Assembly (NCBI GenBank): GCA_035651955.1
Contig: DASRES010000039.1
Span: 1-54,058 of the forward strand
Direction of reading: 5' to 3'
Source: Acidimicrobiia bacterium
GTDB lineage: Bacteria > Actinomycetota > Acidimicrobiia > IMCC26256 > JAMXLJ01
DNA: 54,058 nt
The notes under the pieces are model-generated. The model was given only the letters and a program-made list of their open reading frames with translations. It did no database searches and was not told the DNA's origin. Of this stretch, positions 43,483-54,058 are shown one piece after another. The position numbers and the translations under genes were made by a program. Every line of letters starts with the position of its first letter. Position 1 is the first letter of the stretch.

Positions 43483-44583
43483 GTGAGTTCCGCGGCCCGG
43501 GAGGCGGTGCTCGTCCTCGCGGACGGGACGACGTTCGAGGGCGAGGCGATCGGCTGGCCCGCGGACGAGCACGGGGACGCCGTCGCGACCGGCGAGGTCG
43601 TGTTCAACACCGCGCTGAGCGGCTACCAGGAGATCGTCACCGACCCGTCGTACGCGGGACAGGTCATCGCGTTCACGTACCCGCACATCGGCAACTACGG
43701 CGTGAACGGCGACGACGTCGAGAGCCGCCGTCCCGCGTGCCGCGGGGTGATCGTGCGCGACCTCGCGCGGCGGCCGAGCAACTGGCGCGCCACCGACGAC
43801 CTCGACACGTTCCTGCGCCGTCACCGCGTGCCGGGCATCGCGGGCATCGACACGCGCCGGCTGACCCGTCACATCCGCGAAGCCGGCGCGATGCCGGGCG
43901 CGTTCGGCACCGACGAGCACGCGACGCGGATCGCGGCCAGCGAGGCGCAGGCGACCGACGGCATCGACCTCGTAGCCACCGTGACGACGCCCGCCGCGTA
44001 CAGCGTGGGCGACCCGGCCGCGCCGTTCCTCGTCGTCGCGTACGACTTCGGCATCAAGACGACGATCCTGCGCCACCTCGAGGCCGCCGGTTGCCAGGTC
44101 GAGGTCGTCCCCGCGTCCACCACCGCGGAGGACGTCCTCGCGCGCGAGCCCGACGGCGTGTTCCTCTCGAACGGGCCCGGCGACCCGGCCGCGGTCGAGG
44201 GCGTGGCCGGCAACGTCGCGAGGCTGCTGGGCGAGGTCCCCGTGTTCGGGATCTGCCTCGGTCAGCAGATCCTGGGGCTCGCGCTCGGCGGACGGACGTT
44301 CAAGCTGCCGTTCGGTCACCACGGCGCGAACCATCCCGTGCGTCACGAGCGCGACGGGCGCGTCGAGATCACGAGCCAGAACCACAACTACGCGGTCGAC
44401 GTCGACTCGCTCCCGGGCTCGGTGGACGTCACCCACGTCAACCTGAACGACGGCGTCGCGGAGGGCTTCCGCCTGCGCGACGTCCCCGCGTTCGCGGTGC
44501 AGTACCACCCGGAGGCCGGCCCCGGTCCGCACGACGCGACGTACCTGTTCGACGAGTTCACCACGATGATGGCCGAGGGCTGA
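43483..44583 (+). CDS. carA: Carbamoyl-phosphate synthase small subunit
   Basis: This 366-aa glutaminase subunit feeds ammonia to CarB. The N-terminal half has [21 protein letters not shown]. The class I amidotransferase domain holds the nucleophile Cys258 in FGICLGQQ and the His/Glu pair in [13 protein letters not shown] 43483 has GGAGG 6 bp upstream. The open frame back to 43447 begins inside hairpin E and is rejected. The gene is followed after 8 bp by carB. Confidence 0.96.
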   Translation: MSSAAREAVLVLADGTTFEGEAIGWPADEHGDAVATGEVVFNTALSGYQEIVTDPSYAGQVIAFTYPHIGNYGVNGDDVESRRPACRGVIVRDLARRPSNWRATDDLDTFLRRHRVPGIAGIDTRRLTRHIREAGAMPGAFGTDEHATRIAASEAQATDGIDLVATVTTPAAYSVGDPAAPFLVVAYDFGIKTTILRHLEAAGCQVEVVPASTTAEDVLAREPDGVFLSNGPGDPAAVEGVAGNVARLLGEVPVFGICLGQQILGLALGGRTFKLPFGHHGANHPVRHERDGRVEITSQNHNYAVDVDSLPGSVDVTHVNLNDGVAEGFRLRDVPAFAVQYHPEAGPGPHDATYLFDEFTTMMAEG

Positions 44584-44591
44584 CCCGCACG

Positions 44592-47909
<3,318 letters not shown>

Positions 47910-47914
47910 CGTGC

Positions 47915-47977
47915 CCCGATCGTTCATGCGTCGCCGGTCGTTGCACCACGACGACGAGCGACGCATGAACGCTCGGG
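47915..47977 (+). repeat. Hairpin F between carB and pyrD
   Basis: CCCGA (47915-47919) pairs with TCGGG (47973-47977). A T-C mismatch separates this from a perfect 14-bp stem CGTTCATGCGTCGC / GCGACGCATGAACG, and an inner GTCGT/ACGAC caps it. It fills the carB-pyrD gap and covers two possible ATG starts for pyrD (47925, 47965). As with hairpin E, its place inside the operon argues against a simple terminator. Confidence 0.8.
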
Positions 47978-47985
47978 ATGTCGAC

Positions 47986-48903
47986 ATGCGGGTGCGCATC
48001 GGGCCGGTCGAGCTGCCGAACCCGATCGTTGCCGCGTCGGGCACGTTCGGGCACGGCGACGAGGTCGCGCGCGTGTGTGACCCGTCGCGGCTCGGCGCCG
48101 TCACGACGAAGTCGCTCGCGCCGTTCCCGTGGGCGGGCAACCCGGCCCCGCGCCTCCACCCGGCGAGCGCGGGCATGCTCAACTCCGTCGGCCTCCAGGG
48201 CCCGGGCGTCGAGACGTGGGTGAGCGAGGAGCTGCCCGCGCTCCTGGCACGCGGCGCGCGCGTGATCGCGTCGATCTGGGGACGGACGGTCGACGACTTC
48301 GCGCTCGCCGCGAAGATGCTGCGACCCGTCCACGACGACCTCGTCGCGCTCGAGGTGAACGTCAGCTGCCCGAACGTCGAGGACCGGTCGCGGATGTTCG
48401 CGCATTCGGCGGACGCGACCGCCGCGGTGACCCGCGCCGTCGTGGACGCCGTGGACGGCCTCCCCGTGCTCGCCAAGCTGTCGCCCAACGCGACCGACGT
48501 GCGCGAGATCGCCGCCGCGGCGGTCGGCGCCGGCGCGACGGGGCTCACCCTCGTCAACACGCTGCTCGGCCTCGCGCTCGACCCGGTCACGCGGCGGCCC
48601 GCGCTCGGTGCCGGCGGCGGGGGACTGTCCGGGCCGGCGATCAAGCCGGTCGCGCTGCGGATCGTGGCCGAGGTCGCCCGGGAGCTGCCCGGCGTGCCGA
48701 TCGTGGGGACGGGCGGCGTGCTGACCGGGGCCGACGCGGTCGAGATGCTCGTCGCGGGCGCGTCCGCGGTCGGCGTCGGCACCGCCTCGTTCCACGACCC
48801 CCGCGCCGCGCTGCGCATCCTCGACGACCTGGTCGACTGGTGCGCCCGCCACGCCATCGCCCGGGTCGCCGACCTGACCGCCACGCTGGAATGGCCGACG
48901 TGA
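47986..48903 (+). CDS. pyrD: Dihydroorotate dehydrogenase, class 1B type (PyrD)
   Basis: This 305-aa FMN enzyme oxidises dihydroorotate. VELPNPIVAASGTFGHGDEV, NPAPRLHPASAGMLNSVGLQ, VNVSCPNVED and GGGLSGPAIKPVALR follow the class 1B layout closely. That class normally works with the NAD- and Fe-S-binding PyrK, which is absent from this operon. ATG 47986, after GGGA, lies just outside hairpin F; ATG 47965 and 47925 in frame are inside it. Start choice is uncertain by up to 25 residues. Confidence 0.9.
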   Translation: MRVRIGPVELPNPIVAASGTFGHGDEVARVCDPSRLGAVTTKSLAPFPWAGNPAPRLHPASAGMLNSVGLQGPGVETWVSEELPALLARGARVIASIWGRTVDDFALAAKMLRPVHDDLVALEVNVSCPNVEDRSRMFAHSADATAAVTRAVVDAVDGLPVLAKLSPNATDVREIAAAAVGAGATGLTLVNTLLGLALDPVTRRPALGAGGGGLSGPAIKPVALRIVAEVARELPGVPIVGTGGVLTGADAVEMLVAGASAVGVGTASFHDPRAALRILDDLVDWCARHAIARVADLTATLEWPT

Positions 48904-48913
48904 GGAGACCGGC

Positions 48914-49633
48914 ATGACCGTGCCCGAGCCCGTCGCCCCGCCCGAGATCCGCGACCGTCTCGCGGTCGCGCTCGACGTCGACGACCTCGATGACGCGGTC
49001 GACCTCGCGCGCCGCGTCGCACCCTGGATGGGCATCGCGAAGGTCGGCCTCGAGCTCTACACGGTGGCGGGACCGGTCGCGTTCGCGCGCATGCACGACC
49101 TCGGCCTGCGCGTCTTCGCGGACCTCAAGCTCCACGACATCCCGACCACCGTCGAGCGCGCCTCACGCGCCGCCGCGCGTCACGGCGTCGAGTTCCTCAA
49201 TCTGCACGCGGCTGGTGGTGTCGCGATGCTGCGCGCGGGTGTCGAAGGCGCGCGTGACGGCGCGCGCGATCACGCGCCGCTCGTCCTCGCGGTGACGGTG
49301 TTGACGAGTGACGCCGACACGAGCGCGTTCACACCGCGACTCGACGCGACGATCGACGCGGGATGTGACGGCGTGGTGTGCTCCGCGCACGAGGTGCGCC
49401 TCGTGAAGGAGCGCGACCCGTCGCTGCGCGCGATGGTCCCCGGTGTGCGACCGGCGGGCACGGCGCGCGACGATCAGGCGCGCGTCGCGACGCCTGCAGA
49501 CGTTGTCGCCGTCGGTGGTGACTGGATGGTGTTGGGACGCGCGGTGACGCGCGCAGCGAGTCCCGAACGCGCCGCGGCGGACGTCGTCGCGTCGTTGCAC
49601 GACACTCTGAAAACACCGTCTCACCTGCGCTGA
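48914..49633 (+). CDS. pyrF: Orotidine-5'-phosphate decarboxylase
   Basis: This 239-aa enzyme makes UMP, the last step of the pathway. Motifs: LAVALDVDDLDDAVDLA (substrate Asp), KVGLELYTV, VFADLKLHDIPTTV with the catalytic Lys and Asp of the E. coli-type enzyme, and VPGVRPAGTARDDQARV at the phosphate site. ATG 48914 has GAGGAGA upstream. It ends the pyr operon, and a short hairpin follows. Confidence 0.96.
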   Translation: MTVPEPVAPPEIRDRLAVALDVDDLDDAVDLARRVAPWMGIAKVGLELYTVAGPVAFARMHDLGLRVFADLKLHDIPTTVERASRAAARHGVEFLNLHAAGGVAMLRAGVEGARDGARDHAPLVLAVTVLTSDADTSAFTPRLDATIDAGCDGVVCSAHEVRLVKERDPSLRAMVPGVRPAGTARDDQARVATPADVVAVGGDWMVLGRAVTRAASPERAAADVVASLHDTLKTPSHLR

Positions 49634-49638
49634 CGCGC

Positions 49639-49654
49639 ACCCGGGGTCCCGGGT
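49639..49654 (+). terminator. Short hairpin after pyrF
   Basis: ACCCGG and CCGGGT pair around a 4-nt loop (49639-49654), 6 bp after the pyrF stop codon. Compact and GC-rich, without a T-tract. Candidate end of the pyr operon, directly before the mihF promoter. Confidence 0.5.
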
Positions 49655-49681
49655 TGCCCGTCAATCCGCCCTGCCTATACT
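49654..49681 (+). promoter_or_regulatory. Promoter of mihF
   Basis: TTGCCC (49654-49659) and TATACT (49676-49681) with a 16-bp spacer match a housekeeping sigma factor promoter. They give a leader of about 65 nt before the mihF ATG at 49753, which has a CGGAGG ribosome binding site. This is the clearest promoter in the right half of the window. Confidence 0.65.
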
Positions 49682-49752
49682 GACCCTTCGTCTCGTCCGA
49701 CTCGCCTCAGTCGTTCACGGACGTCCGGTCACGACACGGAGGTTCCCGCCCC

Positions 49753-50067
49753 ATGCCCCTTCCCCCGTCACTCACACCCGAGCAGCGTCAGGCTGCGCTC
49801 GACAAGGCCGCTGAGGCACGGCGTGTGCGTGCAGAGGTGAAGAAGAAGCTGAAGGACCGCGCGTTGTCGTTGAAGGAGCTCTTCGACGTGAGCGACACCG
49901 ACGACACTGTCGCGAAGCTGAAGGTCGTGAGCGTGCTCGAGTCGTTGCCCGGTGTTGGCAAGGTGCGCGCGCGCAAGATCATGGAAGAGCTCGACATCAG
50001 CGAGAGCCGTCGACTGCGCGGCCTCGGCGCGAACCAGCGCACGTCGCTGCTCGAGCACTTCGGTTAG
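49753..50067 (+). CDS. mihF: Integration host factor, actinobacterial type (mIHF)
   Basis: This 104-aa nucleoid protein has a long N-terminal basic helix (EARRVRAEVKKKLKDRALSL) and a helix-two-turn-helix region VLESLPGVGKVRARKIMEEL, ending SRRLRGLGANQRTSLLEHFG. All are hallmarks of mIHF, which is confined to actinobacteria. ATG 49753 is after CGGAGG. Gmk follows after 25 bp, the usual neighbour. It bends or compacts DNA and is essential in mycobacteria. Confidence 0.96.
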   Translation: MPLPPSLTPEQRQAALDKAAEARRVRAEVKKKLKDRALSLKELFDVSDTDDTVAKLKVVSVLESLPGVGKVRARKIMEELDISESRRLRGLGANQRTSLLEHFG

Positions 50068-50092
50068 TCGCGCGCGATCCGGTCACGTTCGC

Positions 50093-50677
50093 GTGCGCGG
50101 CCGGCTCGTCGTCATCGCGGGTCCCTCCGGGGCGGGGAAGGGGACCATCGTCCGGCGGTTGCTCGAGACGCATCCCGAGCTGACGTACTCGGTGTCGATG
50201 ACGACGCGCGCGCCGCGTCCCGGTGAGGTCGACGGGCGCGACTACTTCTTCGTGTCGCGCGACCGGTTCGAGAAGCTCCGCGACGCGGGCGGCTTCCTCG
50301 AGTGGTTCGCGGTGTACGGCGACCTGAAGGGCACGCCGCGCGAGCCCGTGGAGCGCAACCTCGACGCCGGCCGCGACGTCCTGCTCGAGGTCGACGTGCA
50401 GGGGGCGATGGCGGTCAAGGAGCGGTTCCCCGAGGCACTCCTCGTCTTCGTGAAGCCGCCCTCCCGAGACGTGCAGCGGGAGCGGTTCCTCGCCCGTCAC
50501 CGCGACGACCCCAACTTCGACCCCGGCGACCTCGAGCGGCGCCTCGCGCAGGCGGACGCCGAGGAGGCCTTGGCCGGCCGCTTCGACGCCCTCGTCGTCA
50601 ACGACGACCTCGATCGGGCGGTCGGGGAGGTCGCTGCTATCCTGACCGACCGCCGTCGTGCCGCCGACCAGGCCTGA
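50093..50677 (+). CDS. gmk: Guanylate kinase
   Basis: This 194-aa enzyme phosphorylates GMP to GDP. P-loop GPSGAGKGT lies at residues 10-18. TTRAPRPGEVDGRDYFFVSR forms the GMP-binding region and LLEVDVQGAMAVK is also conserved. GTG 50093 is the only start giving the proper N-terminus without overlap into mihF. A 93-bp gap with weak hairpins leads to rpoZ. Confidence 0.95.
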   Translation: MRGRLVVIAGPSGAGKGTIVRRLLETHPELTYSVSMTTRAPRPGEVDGRDYFFVSRDRFEKLRDAGGFLEWFAVYGDLKGTPREPVERNLDAGRDVLLEVDVQGAMAVKERFPEALLVFVKPPSRDVQRERFLARHRDDPNFDPGDLERRLAQADAEEALAGRFDALVVNDDLDRAVGEVAAILTDRRRAADQA

Positions 50678-50770
50678 CGCGCCCTCCCCGCACCCGTAGG
50701 AGTCGAGGCGGAGGCGTGGCCGGACGGCCGGGACGCCGCAGCCGAGACGACCAGACGACATGGAGCCTCG

Positions 50771-51058
50771 ATGGACGACCGCCGCATCACGTTGATGGAG
50801 CCCCGCATGGAGGAGCTCCTCGACAAGGTGGACTCGAAGTTCACGCTCGTGACGCTGGCCGCGAAGCGGGCCCGGGAGATCAACGACTACTACAATCAGC
50901 TCGGCGAGGGGCTCGGCAAGATCGTCCCACCCCAGGTCACGTCTGTGTCGCGCAAGCCGCTGTCGATCGCGCTCGAGGAGATCGAGGTCGACAAGATCAA
51001 GTTCGAGCGTCCCGACCCCGACGAAGAGGCCGTCGACGGCGAGGAGCCGGCCGAGTAG
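50771..51058 (+). CDS. rpoZ: RNA polymerase omega subunit
   Basis: This 95-aa omega subunit stabilises the beta-prime subunit. The core is [20 protein letters not shown] followed by [18 protein letters not shown], then [10 protein letters not shown]. The acidic tail is typical. ATG 50771 is after GGAG. Lies between gmk and coaBC, as in other actinobacteria. Confidence 0.95.
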   Translation: MDDRRITLMEPRMEELLDKVDSKFTLVTLAAKRAREINDYYNQLGEGLGKIVPPQVTSVSRKPLSIALEEIEVDKIKFERPDPDEEAVDGEEPAE

Positions 51059-51085
51059 CTGCCCCGGCGGGGGCGAGGCCGGGCG

Positions 51086-52366
51086 ATGGACGCTCGCGAC
51101 GCCGATGCGGTGCTGCGGGGACGGCGGATCGTCCTCGGCGTGACCGGCGGCATCGCCGCGTACAAGGCGGTCGAGGTGTGCCGCCGGCTCGTCGACGCCG
51201 GGGCGCACGTGGCCGCCGTGCTCACGTCGGACGCCACGCGATTCGTGGGCGCCGTGACGTTCTCCGCGCTCGCGTCGGAGCCCGCGCGCACGTCGCTGTT
51301 CGACGGACCCGACCCGATCCCGCACACCCGGCTCGGCCAGAGCGCCGACCTGGTCGTCGTCGCGCCCGCGACGGCCAAGCTGCTCGGCAGGTACGCGGCC
51401 GGCATCTCCGACGACCTGTTGAGCGCGACGCTGCTCGCGACGCGCGCGCCCGTCCTGCTCGCCCCCGCGATGCACACCGAGATGTGGGAGCACCCGGCGG
51501 TGCAGGACAACGTGGCGACGCTTCGCCGCCGCGGGGTGCACGTGGTCGATCCAGACGAGGGCCGGCTCGCCGGTGGTGACGTCGGCGCGGGCCGGCTCGC
51601 CGATCCCGAACGGATCGTCGCGGCCGCCGCGGAGGTGCTGCTCGCGGCGAATCGCTCGGCGATTCGCCGCGAAGGGGGCGCTGACCAGGGCCGGGACCTC
51701 GCCGGCGTGCGGGTGCTCGTCACCGCGGGCGGCACCCGCGAGCCGATCGACCCGGTCCGTTACGTCGGGAACCGGTCGTCCGGGAAGATGGGGCACGCGC
51801 TCGCGGAGGTGGCGTGGCGGCGCGGCGCCGCGACGACGCTCGTCACGACGCAGTCCCGCCCGGTCGCCGACGGCGTCGACGTCGTCCGCGTCGAGACCGC
51901 CGAGGAGATGGCCGCCGCGGTGCTCGAGCGCTACGCCGACGTCGACGTGGTCGTGATGGCCGCCGCCGTCGCGGACTTCCGCCCGAAGGCCGTGGCGGCG
52001 GAGAAGCTGAAGAAGCGCGACGGCCTCCCCGAGGTCGTCCTCGAGCCGACGCCCGACATCCTCGCCGCGCTCGGGGAGCGCAAGACCGGCCAGGTGCTCG
52101 TCGGCTTCGCGGCCGAGACCGAGCGCGTGCGCGAGCACGCGGCCGACAAGCTCCGCGCGAAGCGCGTCGATCTCATGGTCGCCAACGACGTCAGCGCGGC
52201 CGACGCCGGGTTCGAGGTGGACACGAACCGCGCGCTGCTCCTCGACCCGAGCGGGGCGGTGGAGGAGCTGCCGCTGCTCACGAAACTCGACCTCGCGAGG
52301 GTCATCTTCGATAGGGTGCACCGCCTGCTCGGCGACCGGTCGCGCCAGCAAGACCGCGGCGCGTGA
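51086..52366 (+). CDS. coaBC: Bifunctional phosphopantothenoylcysteine decarboxylase/synthetase
   Basis: This 426-aa enzyme carries out two coenzyme A steps. The N-terminal CoaC flavoprotein (LGVTGGIAAYKAVEVCRRL, catalytic His in IPHTRLGQ, VVAPATAKLLG, PAMHTEMW) is followed from about residue 205 by CoaB (LVTAGGTREPIDPVRYVGN, SSGKMGHALAE, AAAVADFRPK, KKRDGLPEVVLEPTPDIL). The PAMH in place of PAMN is common in actinobacteria. ATG 51086 is 27 bp after rpoZ. Confidence 0.96.
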   Translation: MDARDADAVLRGRRIVLGVTGGIAAYKAVEVCRRLVDAGAHVAAVLTSDATRFVGAVTFSALASEPARTSLFDGPDPIPHTRLGQSADLVVVAPATAKLLGRYAAGISDDLLSATLLATRAPVLLAPAMHTEMWEHPAVQDNVATLRRRGVHVVDPDEGRLAGGDVGAGRLADPERIVAAAAEVLLAANRSAIRREGGADQGRDLAGVRVLVTAGGTREPIDPVRYVGNRSSGKMGHALAEVAWRRGAATTLVTTQSRPVADGVDVVRVETAEEMAAAVLERYADVDVVVMAAAVADFRPKAVAAEKLKKRDGLPEVVLEPTPDILAALGERKTGQVLVGFAAETERVREHAADKLRAKRVDLMVANDVSAADAGFEVDTNRALLLDPSGAVEELPLLTKLDLARVIFDRVHRLLGDRSRQQDRGA

Positions 52367-52398
52367 GCGTCGATCACTGATCCACAGAGAGAGAATCC

Positions 52399-53592
52399 AT
52401 GGATTCGTTCACGTTCACGTCGGAGTCGGTGACCGAGGGTCACCCCGACAAGATGTGCGACCAGATCAGCGACGCCGTCCTCGACGCCATCTTCGAGGAG
52501 GACCCGACGAGCCGGGTCGCGTGCGAGTCGATGGCGACCACCGGTCTCGTCGTTGTCGCCGGCGAGATCAGCACGAGCGCCTACGTCGACATCCCGCGCG
52601 TCGTGCGCGACACGATCCGCGCGATCGGCTACGACCGGGAGTCGTACGGGTTCGACGGCAGCACGTGCGGCGTCATCACCTCGATCGACGAGCAGTCGCC
52701 CGACATCGCGATGGGCGTCGACAAGGCGGTCGAGCAGCGCGCCGGCACGGGCGAGCACTTCGACGAGATCGGCGCGGGCGACCAGGGGATGATGTTCGGC
52801 TACGCCTGCGACGAGACCGAAGACCTGATGCCGATGCCGATCTGGCTCGCACACCGTCTCGCGCACCGGCTGTCCGAGGTCCGCAAGGCCGGCGTGCTCC
52901 CGTACCTGCGCCCCGACGGCAAGACGCAGGTGACGGTCGCGTACGAGAACGGCGTCCCGAAGCGGCTGCAGACGGTGCTCATCTCGACGCAGCACCAGCC
53001 CGGCATCGACATCGAGAGCCTGATGAAGCCGGACCTGATCGAGCACGTCATCCGGCCGTTGCTGCCCGAGCAGTTCGCGGACGACAGGTTCGAGGTGCTC
53101 TGCAACCCGACCGGCAACTTCGAGCTCGGCGGTCCGCACGCCGACTGCGGCCTCACGGGTCGCAAGATCATCGTCGACACGTACGGCGGCATGGCCCGCC
53201 ACGGCGGCGGCGCGTTCTCCGGCAAGGACCCGACGAAGGTCGACCGCTCGGCGGCGTACGCGGTGCGCCACGCGGCGAAGAACATCGTCGCGGCCGGGCT
53301 CGCGAAGCGCTGCGAGGTCCAGGTCGCGTACGCGATCGGCGTCGCGCGTCCCGTGTCGATCATGGTCGAGACGTTCGGTACGTCCGAGATCGATCCCGCG
53401 AAGCTGCCCGACCTCATCCAGGAGCAGTTCGACCTGCGGCCCGCGGCGATCATCGACCGGCTCGACCTGCGCCGGCCGATCTTCCGCAAGACCGCCGCGT
53501 ACGGGCACTTCGGCCGTCCCGACCGCGACTTCACGTGGGAGCGCACGTCGCAGGCGGACACGCTCCGCAAGGCCGCAGAATCGCTCGCGTAG
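52399..53592 (+). CDS. metK: S-adenosylmethionine synthetase
   Basis: This 397-aa enzyme makes SAM from ATP and methionine. [16 protein letters not shown] holds the N-terminal metal and ATP site. [18 protein letters not shown]-type [17 protein letters not shown] and [18 protein letters not shown] (P-loop-like) complete the family signatures. The 32-bp gap upstream is too short for a SAM riboswitch, and none is visible. ATG 52399 follows GAGAGAGA. The priA frame starts within its 3' end. Confidence 0.97.
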   Translation: MDSFTFTSESVTEGHPDKMCDQISDAVLDAIFEEDPTSRVACESMATTGLVVVAGEISTSAYVDIPRVVRDTIRAIGYDRESYGFDGSTCGVITSIDEQSPDIAMGVDKAVEQRAGTGEHFDEIGAGDQGMMFGYACDETEDLMPMPIWLAHRLAHRLSEVRKAGVLPYLRPDGKTQVTVAYENGVPKRLQTVLISTQHQPGIDIESLMKPDLIEHVIRPLLPEQFADDRFEVLCNPTGNFELGGPHADCGLTGRKIIVDTYGGMARHGGGAFSGKDPTKVDRSAAYAVRHAAKNIVAAGLAKRCEVQVAYAIGVARPVSIMVETFGTSEIDPAKLPDLIQEQFDLRPAAIIDRLDLRRPIFRKTAAYGHFGRPDRDFTWERTSQADTLRKAAESLA

Positions 53593-54058
53593 TCCGCGTA
53601 CGGCCGGACGTCCCGGCCGTCGACCGCGACTTCGACTATCTCGTGCCCGACGCGCTCGACGCGCGCGTCGCGGTCGGCACGATCGTGCGCGTCCCGCTCC
53701 ACGGTCGGCGCGTGCGCGGCTGGGTCGTGGCTGACGGCGTCGCGCCCGAGACGGAACCCGAGCGGCTCCGGCCCATCGCGGCCGCGGTGTCGGCCGGCCC
53801 GTCCCGCGAGCTCGTGGACCTGTGCGGGTGGATCGCGTGGCGGTGGTGCGGGCCGGTCGTCTCGCTGTTGCGCAGCGCGTCGCCGCCCAACGTCGTCGCG
53901 CCCGAGGCCGCCCCCGTGCCCGACGTCGGCGTGCACCCGGTGGTCGACGTGCCGGCCGGTCTCGACGGCATCGCGGACGCGCCCGTCGGGCTCGTCGCGT
54001 GGCCGCCCGCGTCCGACCGGCGCGCGCTCGTCCGGTCCCTCCTCGCGCCCTCGGGCTC
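53535..54058 (+). CDS. priA: Primosomal protein N' (PriA), C-terminus beyond window
   Basis: The frame runs off the right edge, so only the first part (about 174 residues) is visible. [20 protein letters not shown] followed by [31 protein letters not shown] is the conserved PriA 3'-DNA-binding domain. Many actinobacterial PriA proteins lack helicase residues, but that region lies outside this window. The only in-frame standard start before the domain is GTG 53535, which overlaps metK by 58 bp; an ATC at 53580 at the expected N-terminus is another possibility. Fork restart role by family knowledge. Confidence 0.8.
   Translation, partial: MGAHVAGGHAPQGRRIARVVRVRPDVPAVDRDFDYLVPDALDARVAVGTIVRVPLHGRRVRGWVVADGVAPETEPERLRPIAAAVSAGPSRELVDLCGWIAWRWCGPVVSLLRSASPPNVVAPEAAPVPDVGVHPVVDVPAGLDGIADAPVGLVAWPPASDRRALVRSLLAPSG

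Noticed and set aside
52367-52398. SAM riboswitch upstream of metK
   Set aside because: Only 32 bp separate coaBC and metK, with no conserved SAM-aptamer sequence.

Overview
The window is high-GC DNA with dense, often overlapping genes, many GTG starts and frequent 4-bp ATGA/GTGA junctions. The gene set points to a Gram-positive actinobacterium: a SARP/BTAD regulator, WS/DGAT acyltransferases, mIHF, a DUF2017 gene beside clpS, and the order aro genes-efp-nusB, pyrR-pyrBC-carAB-pyrD-pyrF, mihF-gmk-rpoZ-coaBC-metK-priA. A type IV pilus locus next to the aro genes suggests a deep-branching, non-mycobacterial lineage such as Acidimicrobiia. That class-level placement is an inference from gene content. 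No tRNA, rRNA, CRISPR, insertion sequence or prophage was seen, and no gene-free stretch exceeds 300 bp.

Layout. (1) 1-7578: a cyclic-nucleotide-binding protein (cut by the left edge) coupled to a class III cyclase; a divergent 1157-aa SARP-ATPase-TPR regulator; a small orphan gene; two charged coiled-coil proteins; an alpha/beta hydrolase. (2) 7582-11770: two overlapping WS/DGAT genes and a LexA-boxed dinB. (3) 11842-15855: a Zn/Mn-type ABC importer operon divergent from a Fur-family regulator, with three operator-like boxes 29 bp apart. (4) 15910-25099: DksA-like zinc finger, PAP2 phosphatase, OafA-type acyltransferase, acyl-CoA ligase coupled to a glycine-rich secreted repeat protein, a P-loop kinase, a flippase-like membrane protein, and msrB. 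(5) 25104-30716: type IV pilus genes led by a GEMM-I (c-di-GMP-I) riboswitch whose arms appear in permuted order, then pilin, a 35-aa membrane peptide, prepilin peptidase, an excisionase-type HTH protein, a fused PilM-PilN, PilO and a PilP-like protein. (6) 30757-37565: aroC-aroK-aroB-aroQ-peptidase-efp-nusB-clpS-DUF2017-DUF2505. (7) 37597-40410: an aldo/keto reductase divergent from a CPH-type P1B ATPase, with a copper-type operator between them. (8) 40431-49633: the pyrimidine operon, with a PyrR-binding loop over the pyrR ribosome binding site and two long hairpins inside it. (9) 49639-54058: mihF, gmk, rpoZ, coaBC, metK and the start of priA.

How the parts work together. Shikimate and UMP synthesis are laid out as coupled operons. 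The pilus genes look set up to respond to c-di-GMP. Metal import and metal efflux each have their own operator-like sites. A recurring structural theme is a set of long, imperfect hairpins that begin at or just after stop codons; two of them share an identical 10-base apical motif. The most unusual element is the riboswitch at 25104-25206: its nucleotides equivalent to the known ligand contacts are all present, but the P3-like arm lies 5' of the P2 arm.
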